Source: Lentisphaerota bacterium (GTDB taxonomy: Bacteria > Verrucomicrobiota > Kiritimatiellia > PWTM01). From it: a stretch of DNA of 36,902 nt. Below are positions 31,440 to 36,902 of this stretch, one piece after another. Each line of letters begins with the position of its first letter. The first letter of the stretch is position 1. The stretch covers positions 1 through 36,902 of the forward strand of contig VGWF01000036.1 in NCBI GenBank assembly GCA_016873715.1. The letters are read 5' to 3'. The notes under the pieces were generated by a model. The model saw only the letters and a program-made list of their open reading frames with translations, was not told the origin of the DNA and searched no databases. A program made the position numbers and the translations under genes.

Positions 31440-33812
31440 TCAACGCTCTAGCGGATTGGGTTTCGAGCCATGGGGAATCGTGCCGGCTTGCTTCTCCAAA
31501 GCGTAGAGCGTGGCGTAGGTCATCGCGGCCGGCGCCAGAGTCTGGGGGACGGTGAACTCGCTGTAGACTTCGGCACCATCCCCGAAGACGTCGCGCCAAC
31601 AGCGGTGCTTGGGCCAGGCGCCCCACCAATCGGGGCGCGGTGGGCCGATGCCGTAGAGGCTGATCCCGCGCACGGTCTTGCCGCCCAGATCCTCCGCCGG
31701 TTGTTCGTAAAGGAAGGGACTGATCTCCGGTCGCCGCGGGTAGCGGTAGCCCATGCCCGTGATGAAGGTCTGCGAGCGCGGGTTACAGCCCAGATGCCAA
31801 TCGGCCAACAGACTCATGGTGTCGAGATACCTCGGGTCCTTGGTCAGTCCGTAAGCGAGTACCATGTCCGTGCGGATGCCCTGCATGGACCCCCACCAAC
31901 CGCACCCGTTGTCGGTCGGCCAATAGGACATCCGGTACGGCGTGGCGGACGTCTTCTTGACGACATCGCCGAAGCTTGAAACCAAGTCATTCCGGTACTT
32001 CTCCCGCATGGCTGGTTCGGCGGCGTCGGCGTTGACGAACGCCCACACCCGCTGCTGCGCGTAGCGCCAGTTCATCCGGTTCATGTGCTTCTGGTCGGTC
32101 GCCTTGATGAAGGCCATGTACTCCGGCTTGCCCGTGGCGCGCAGCAACTCGGCGGCCGCCCAGAGACAGCAGCCCTTCCACGCTCCATCATCCTTCCAGT
32201 CCTTGGGCTTCTTGATCTTCACCTTGTCGGTTGAGTACTCCATCCAGACTCGTTCCGGCGTGTGGGTCGAGGCGTAGGCGAAGGCCTTCTGTGCGGCCGC
32301 CAGGTAACGATCCGCCTTCGCGGCATCGAACTTCCGGATGACGCGGGAGTATGAAGCCGCCACGGCGGCGAAGGTCGGCGTGGACTCGTCCTTTGGCGGC
32401 AGAATGGTGTAGGGCGGAACCACTCGCTCGCCCTTCTCCCACCCCCAATGGCTGTAGCCGTTCTCGATGTTCTGGCTGATGCCATCCTGCATGTTGCCGC
32501 GCCCCAGCGGCACCGCGCCGTTGGGATACTGCAATTCGAGGAATCCCAGCAGGCACCATTCGGCCTCGTCGAGAATGTCCGGGATGCGGTTGCCGCTCTC
32601 CGGCAGGTCCAGGTCGCGGTCGGCAAAGGCTTCCGGAAACAGGTCGAAGAGCGTGATCAGTTCGCTGGTGGCGAGCAAGTGGCCCGTGAACGAATCGAAA
32701 TCGGCCGCATCGTGGCAACATCCGCGAAAGTGCCGGGGTTTGTCATCCGGTCCCGGCGGCGGAATCCTCTTCGGATCCCGGTTCTTCTCGGTGGGACAAA
32801 GCGTTTCGGGAGCGAAGTAGCCGTTCTCGTAGATGATGGTGTGGCAGGCCGGTTTCTTGACCCACGTCCACGGCTCCTTGAACTCCTGGCCGCAGCGCTG
32901 GTGGAAGAACGCGCGCAGCGTGTGGTAGTAGAGCGCTTGGATGCCCGCCCCGCCGACCTCCAACGGGTCCGAGCAGCCCAAGCCGGGAATGCGGATGTGA
33001 TAACGGCCCACAGGCAGGGCCGCGATGTCCATCTCGTAGATCTCCTCGCCGGCAACGCTGGCCGTCATTTCGTCGCCCGCCCGCAGTTTCACCTCGCCCG
33101 TGAGCGCGGTCATCCCCGTCTTCTCGTCGATGACCTCGAACTTCTTGAAGGCCGCGTAATCCACCTTCCCCTTGTTGCCCGCCCACCAGCCGAGATAGGC
33201 GTACCGCTGCTTCGCGAGCGAACTGTAGGCGACCTGGTTGATCTTGATCGCCTTGGTCGGAGTCTTGGAGTCGTCGTAATCCAGCGTGCCGGAGCAAACC
33301 AAACCCGCCGCGCGCTCGCCGCTCGGCTGCACCTCGATGGTGTAGCGGTGTCCTGATTTCATCGGCTTGGGCAGGAACAGGAAGCAGTCGCTGTGGAAGA
33401 TCGTACACTTGGGCAACGTCTTGCTATCGATGACGCCGTTGCGGCCCTCATAGGTGCATTGGCCGACATCGACTGGACGCACCGGCGTCTTGAAGTCCGG
33501 ATCGGTGGGGCTGGCGATGGTGAACGCCTCCGGCTTGGAGTACGGAACCAGCACCTCGGCGTGCCGGTTGACGACCGAGTCCAGGATGTACATCGTGGGC
33601 GCGATCGCCCGGGTGATGCCGGCGTCAAGGGTCACGGAGATGATGTCGGCGCGGGTCAATTCGACGGCGCGGACACCCTTGAGCCAGCCGGCTTGGATGG
33701 CCCGCTCGCAGAGGTCCTTGCGTTGTTGAGGCGTGACCGGCGTGTCCGCCGCCGGCAGGCTCGTGACCGACAACAACAGGCAGATGATGCTGATGGTGTG
33801 AATTGTTTTCAT
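31440..33812 (-). CDS. Secreted glycoside hydrolase family 9 protein
   Basis: 790 residues, signal peptide about 1-22. Residues ~55-180 form an extra N-terminal domain of unknown type. An Ig-like CelD-N domain (about 186-285, AIKINQVAYSSLAKQRYAYLG) precedes an alpha/alpha-barrel GH9 catalytic domain (about 290-785). The GH9 aspartates are present as DAAD (Asp368 and Asp371; DAGD is usual), and Glu752 in VYSEFTV is the probable acid. RSQTFITGMGYRYPRRPE stands where the GH9 His/Arg substrate segment lies. GH9 members are endoglucanases or exo-acting glucosidases, so a beta-glucan or xyloglucan backbone is plausible. ATG 33812 starts MKTIHTISII. A 147-bp gap separates it from the PQQ gene; the next gene follows after 17 bp. 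Confidence 0.88.
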   Translation of the reverse strand: MKTIHTISIICLLLSVTSLPAADTPVTPQQRKDLCERAIQAGWLKGVRAVELTRADIISVTLDAGITRAIAPTMYILDSVVNRHAEVLVPYSKPEAFTIASPTDPDFKTPVRPVDVGQCTYEGRNGVIDSKTLPKCTIFHSDCFLFLPKPMKSGHRYTIEVQPSGERAAGLVCSGTLDYDDSKTPTKAIKINQVAYSSLAKQRYAYLGWWAGNKGKVDYAAFKKFEVIDEKTGMTALTGEVKLRAGDEMTASVAGEEIYEMDIAALPVGRYHIRIPGLGCSDPLEVGGAGIQALYYHTLRAFFHQRCGQEFKEPWTWVKKPACHTIIYENGYFAPETLCPTEKNRDPKRIPPPGPDDKPRHFRGCCHDAADFDSFTGHLLATSELITLFDLFPEAFADRDLDLPESGNRIPDILDEAEWCLLGFLELQYPNGAVPLGRGNMQDGISQNIENGYSHWGWEKGERVVPPYTILPPKDESTPTFAAVAASYSRVIRKFDAAKADRYLAAAQKAFAYASTHTPERVWMEYSTDKVKIKKPKDWKDDGAWKGCCLWAAAELLRATGKPEYMAFIKATDQKHMNRMNWRYAQQRVWAFVNADAAEPAMREKYRNDLVSSFGDVVKKTSATPYRMSYWPTDNGCGWWGSMQGIRTDMVLAYGLTKDPRYLDTMSLLADWHLGCNPRSQTFITGMGYRYPRRPEISPFLYEQPAEDLGGKTVRGISLYGIGPPRPDWWGAWPKHRCWRDVFGDGAEVYSEFTVPQTLAPAAMTYATLYALEKQAGTIPHGSKPNPLER

Positions 33813-33959
33813 TGTACTATGGCAGTCAGCACGGCCAGCAGGAGTCCCGCTCTCTCCGCCAATCTACCGAGACCCTCAATTGGCTTCGTTGCGTAAGCCC
33901 TCATGATGTGGCTTCTCCTTTGACGGTAGTGAATCAGGTATCAGGTTCGCGGGAACATC

Positions 33960-35252
33960 TCATTTCCCATTCCCGATGCAGTAGACGCTCTTCAGTCCGA
34001 CGAGGAACAGCCGCCCCTGGGCCACGGCGGGCGAGGGATGGTTGCCGTCGTCCAGATCGTTGACGGCCAGAACTTGAAACTCGGGGCCGGACTGGATCAC
34101 GTAGCTCTTCCCGGCGGAGGCGAAATAGAGACGCCCGTTACCATCCGTGATCGGACTGGCCCACTTCGTGGAGAGCCCGTCCAGCCGCTCCGAATAGACC
34201 TGTTCTCCCGTCGATGTTGCCCAGCACTTGAGCACGCCCGAGCCCGTCAGACGATACACGTGAGGGCCGACGATGATGGGCGAACTGACCCCGTCGGCCT
34301 TCGCGGTCCAGCGGGTATGTGTTGCAGAGACGTCGCCCGTGCCGCTGGGGTCCACGGCCACGCCCTTCCCGCCTCGCCCGCTGTCGAAGTACACGATCCC
34401 CGCTCCGAACGCGGGCGACGACGAGTCGCCCGCACCCCGGCACCACCACAGCGGCTGGCCGGTGGCCGGGTCCAAGCTTCGCAGCGCGTTTTCCTTCTCC
34501 GCCATCCCCGAGGCCAACACCAGCAACTGGGGCTTCTCCTTCACCGGGATGACGACGGGGGTGCTGTGGCCGAATCCCATGTCCGCGTACTTCTGCTGCC
34601 ACTTCAACTCGCCGGTTGCCTTGTCGAGGGCGCTCACGTTGGAACCGCCGTTCATCGCGTTCAACAAGATCACGGTATCCTGGTACAGGATCGGACTGCC
34701 GCCCATCATCACGTCGAAGGAGTATGGGACAATCTCTTTGCGCCAAACGATCTTCCCCTGAAAATCCAGGGCCGCGATGACCGCGGAACCGAAGACGCAG
34801 TAGACGAGCTTGCCGTCGGTGACGGGCGTCGGTGCGGCGTAGCCGCCGCCGGGCTTGTCGCCGGCGTTGTTCCGCTTCCAGGGCCCCGGTGGCACGATCG
34901 TGTCCCACACCAGTTTTCCATCCGCGACCCGGTAGCAGGCGACATGGTGATCAGGGATCACCCCGGACTGCGTGGCGCCATCCGCCGGCCATTTGGCGGT
35001 GCAAACAAACACGGAGTCGCCCCAGACGATCGGACTGGCGTGCCCCGCGCCGATGAGCGGGCTCTTCCAGAGGACGTTCTCATTGGAAGGGCCGCCCCAC
35101 TGGAGAGGCAGATTCTTCTCCCCGGTGTAACCCAGCCCGGTTGGGCCGCGAAACTGCGGCCAGTTCCCTGCGGGTTCATCAGCGGTCACGCCGGTGGTGG
35201 CGGTCAGCGCCAGCAGCAAGAGCGTGCCCGTTGCCAGTCTCTGAAGGGACAT
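33960..35252 (-). CDS. Secreted PQQ-like (BamB-type) beta-propeller protein
   Basis: 430 residues, signal peptide about 1-24 (MSLQRLATGTLLLLALTATTGVTA). GNWPQFRGPTGLGYT at the mature N-terminus is the hallmark of the outer-membrane PQQ-propeller family abundant in Planctomycetes and Verrucomicrobia. Repeats such as VACYRVADGKLVWD, IAALDFQGKIVWRKE, VSALDKATGELKWQQK and LRSLDPATGQPLWW are propeller blades with the usual W motif. There is no quinoprotein-dehydrogenase active site, so a scaffold or binding role is likely. It sits 70 bp after the BNR gene and is probably transcribed with it. Confidence 0.88.
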   Translation of the reverse strand: MSLQRLATGTLLLLALTATTGVTADEPAGNWPQFRGPTGLGYTGEKNLPLQWGGPSNENVLWKSPLIGAGHASPIVWGDSVFVCTAKWPADGATQSGVIPDHHVACYRVADGKLVWDTIVPPGPWKRNNAGDKPGGGYAAPTPVTDGKLVYCVFGSAVIAALDFQGKIVWRKEIVPYSFDVMMGGSPILYQDTVILLNAMNGGSNVSALDKATGELKWQQKYADMGFGHSTPVVIPVKEKPQLLVLASGMAEKENALRSLDPATGQPLWWCRGAGDSSSPAFGAGIVYFDSGRGGKGVAVDPSGTGDVSATHTRWTAKADGVSSPIIVGPHVYRLTGSGVLKCWATSTGEQVYSERLDGLSTKWASPITDGNGRLYFASAGKSYVIQSGPEFQVLAVNDLDDGNHPSPAVAQGRLFLVGLKSVYCIGNGK

Positions 35253-35322
35253 GGCCTATGCGATCGTGTTGGTTCGCATGATTCGCTCTGTGGTTCTGTA
35301 GCTTCTGGCTGAGTGTGTTTCG

Positions 35323-36549
35323 CTATAGCGCCGCGGACGTCGATCCCAATTGCAGCTTCCAGACGTCTCCGCCGAAAAGGCTCGAGTAGAGGATGTTCCG
35401 CTCCGCGTCCCAGCCGAAATACCAGAGGGCCCCACGCCAGTGGCGACCATCGGCGGGGCGACAGGTTCTTTCGTTCGTCGGCGCGCCCCACGCATCGGGA
35501 GCGTCGCCGAAGAACGGCGCCACCTGGGTCCACGACTGGCCGCCGTTCCGGGTGATGGAGTATCCATCTATGTACGAAACCACCATCATCTCCTGTTCGT
35601 TCCTGCCGAAGTACGGGCCGAACACGATGTTCGCGATCGGCGATCCGCACACGCTCCAGGTCATCCCGCGGTCGCGCGAGACCACGACGCCCTCCTTCGC
35701 CGCCCAGTAGATATTGGGTCCGTAATGCACCGGACATGTGCCATGCAGGGTATAGTCCCCGACCTTGGTCCAGGTCTGCCCGAAATCCGTGCTGCGAAGA
35801 ATGCCCGGCTGCGGCATGTCTCCTTTCGCCGGTTCCTCCCCTCGGAGCAGGGTGGTCGCGTCGGCGACGCCAGTGCGCATCCAGCGCCTCGTGTCTTTCA
35901 AGAGGGGGCCGGACCAATCCCACGTTTCGCCTCCATCGGACGTCTGCACAAACATGCCACCCACCATTTCCCCATGGTGCAGGAAGCCCAGGATGGTCTT
36001 CACCGGCGTGTTGACCGAAAGGTCCATGTCCGCCGCGAAGATCGTCACGTCATCCCGGACCGGAGCTGAATCCTTCCGGGTGACCATCACATTGGGGCGT
36101 TTGACTTGCACCCAGGACTTGCCCAGGTCCGCGGAAACCGCAATGGGACCATCCAGCACCAGGCCCAAGCGATCCGGGTAGTACATCTTCAAGCTCAGCG
36201 AAGACTGGGCGACCCCCTTCATCCACGGCTCGCCATACTTGGTCCATGAGACGCCTTGATCGGTGCTCCGGTACATGCCCCTCTCGTTGTTCGTTACGAG
36301 CACCTCGCCGCTGGGTAGGACGAGCATCCCTTGGAAGCGCGTCATATAGACAGCCCCCAATCTCGGGTTTCCGCTGCTATCCTTTCCTTCCACTTTTCGT
36401 TGATCGAGGCCGTTAGCCTTGACGAACTCGGCCGTGATGTTCTGCCACTCGGTTGCGGGCGCGGCGCCCGCCGGCGGCTCCTCCGCCTGGAGACTCGTGA
36501 ACAACAACAGGCTGGTGAAGCTGAGGGTGATGGCGTTGATCGCGTTCAT
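35323..36549 (-). CDS. Secreted BNR/Asp-box propeller (exo-alpha-sialidase-like)
   Basis: 408 residues, signal peptide about 1-22. At least six Asp-box motifs (S/T-x-D-x-G-x-T/S-W) are visible: STDQGVSW, SADLGKSW, TSDGGETW, STDFGQTW, SRDRGMTW and TRNGGQSW. This gives a sialidase/BNR-type propeller. The sialidase arginine triad cannot be assigned from sequence alone, so enzymatic activity is not assured; many such PVC proteins are only annotated as WD40/YVTN/BNR-like. ATG 36549 follows GGAAAGGAAAGC. It is the first gene of the probable five-gene operon and has TGAGGCGTCC upstream at 36605-36614. Confidence 0.82.
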   Translation of the reverse strand: MNAINAITLSFTSLLLFTSLQAEEPPAGAAPATEWQNITAEFVKANGLDQRKVEGKDSSGNPRLGAVYMTRFQGMLVLPSGEVLVTNNERGMYRSTDQGVSWTKYGEPWMKGVAQSSLSLKMYYPDRLGLVLDGPIAVSADLGKSWVQVKRPNVMVTRKDSAPVRDDVTIFAADMDLSVNTPVKTILGFLHHGEMVGGMFVQTSDGGETWDWSGPLLKDTRRWMRTGVADATTLLRGEEPAKGDMPQPGILRSTDFGQTWTKVGDYTLHGTCPVHYGPNIYWAAKEGVVVSRDRGMTWSVCGSPIANIVFGPYFGRNEQEMMVVSYIDGYSITRNGGQSWTQVAPFFGDAPDAWGAPTNERTCRPADGRHWRGALWYFGWDAERNILYSSLFGGDVWKLQLGSTSAAL

Positions 36550-36604
36550 GCTTTCCTTTCCTGCTTTCACTGGATGGTCTTCATGGTTCCGCTTGCGGAT
36601 CGAG

Positions 36605-36614
36605 TGAGGCGTCC
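36605..36614. promoter_or_regulatory. TGAGGCGTCC site upstream of the BNR gene
   Basis: The 10-mer TGAGGCGTCC, 56-65 bp upstream of ATG 36549, is identical to 26027-26036 upstream of the esterase gene. Both lie in the control region of a minus-strand transcription unit of the same functional island. Confidence 0.4.
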
Positions 36615-36850
36615 GAAATCTCAAGGCGCGCCTCGGGAGAATAGCAGGCGACACAGATGAGGAACACACGGCCCGGCACGCACGGCGGTCGCCGCGGCAC
36701 ATCACGTTGGTTCGCGGCCCCAGGGTTTTCCAACCTGATCTTGCGCGCCACGCTCCGCCTTTTACGGCGCAGCCATCACCCGCTGCAACCTGATAAGAAA
36801 TAGTACCATATGCTCGGTAGGTAGCGCTTGCTCCCTCCGTTTTCCGTCTT
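36615..36850. other. Intergenic region upstream of the probable glycosidase operon
   Basis: Apart from the TGAGGCGTCC site just before it, the gap from 36550 to 36850 holds no clear gene. It contains an AT-richer patch (about 36,790-36,820) that could hold the operon promoter on the minus strand; no good -35/-10 pair stands out. Confidence 0.45.
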
Positions 36851-36902
36851 CTATGTAGCATCCTCCTCTCTGTCCTTCAAGAGCTCGTCGAGTCTGGTGC
36901 CC
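36851..36902 (-). CDS. Possible C-terminus of a gene entering from the right edge
   Basis: On the minus strand, 17 codons are open from the right edge to a TAG at 36853-36851, ending LDELLKDREEDAT. The charged, helix-like tail looks like real protein, but it is too short to identify. Confidence 0.25.
   Translation of the reverse strand, partial: GTRLDELLKDREEDAT

Noticed and set aside
34200-34930. TGGCACGATCGTG in the PQQ gene as a sigma-54 site
   Set aside because: The -12 GC is not at the required spacing and the site lies inside coding sequence.
36815-36840. LacI-type operator around AGCGCT upstream of the glycosidase operon
   Set aside because: Only the central AGCGCT is symmetric; the outer arms match poorly, so chance is likely.
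26003-36902. 12-bp inverted match GGGCACCAGACT (26003-26014) to the right edge (36891-36902)
   Set aside because: Dozens of 12-mer matches are expected by chance in a window of this size, and the flanking bases do not extend the match.
1-36902. CRISPR arrays, tRNA or rRNA genes
   Set aside because: No regularly spaced 25-40-bp repeats and no tRNA-like T-loop/acceptor pairs or rRNA signatures were seen on either strand.

Overview
The window carries about two dozen genes and has two compositional parts. The left two thirds (about 1-23,880) is very GC-rich, near 70% or more by eye. The right third is visibly lower (hand-counted lines at 24,661 and 25,921 give about 65% and 52%). The gene content points to a bacterium of the PVC superphylum (Kiritimatiellota, Lentisphaerota or Planctomycetota-like), probably a metagenome-derived contig. 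Pointers are a SUMF1-type protein with an HZS-alpha-like domain, an exosortase/EpsI pair, sulfatase debris, secreted alpha/beta hydrolases, a B12-dependent ribonucleotide reductase and dispersed short-period repeats. This assignment is inference; there is no rRNA or tRNA gene in the window.

Left part, in order. A SUMF1-domain gene is cut by the left edge. A lysine 2,3-aminomutase-like radical SAM gene follows, with an in-frame block of 7-bp tandem repeats. Next is an overlapping set of two secreted hydrolases and a Tat-exported FAD oxidoreductase. Then come the exosortase and EpsI pair and, convergent with it, a SUMF1 lipoprotein and a small DUF6941-like protein. argG and a putative outer-membrane porin follow; the porin has a sigma-54-type promoter and an upstream inverted repeat. 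nrdJ and a PflA-like radical SAM protein are next. A zinc-ribbon protein is coupled to a HAD phosphatase, and an unknown helical protein lies divergent to a two-gene signalling system. That system is an [FeFe]-hydrogenase-like sensor histidine kinase followed by a response-regulator/histidine-kinase protein.

The junction (about 22,100-23,970) holds a glycosidase-like gene, a dead sulfatase fragment on the opposite strand and an abrupt drop in GC.

The right part is a polysaccharide-degradation island, all on the minus strand. A BNR/sialidase-like protein, a PQQ-propeller protein, a GH9 enzyme, a double-propeller GH43-like protein and a DUF5060/DUF4038 glycosidase form a compact probable operon. 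An intact ISL3-type insertion sequence separates them from a sialate O-acetylesterase. The promoter regions of the first operon gene and of the esterase share the sequence TGAGGCGTCC, and a second copy of its ATGAGGCGT core lies before the esterase. This suggests common control.

The most unusual observations are the heptanucleotide repeat block inside the radical SAM enzyme, the hydrogenase-based sensor kinase system, the sigma-54-type control region of the porin, and the compositional junction with its sulfatase remnant.
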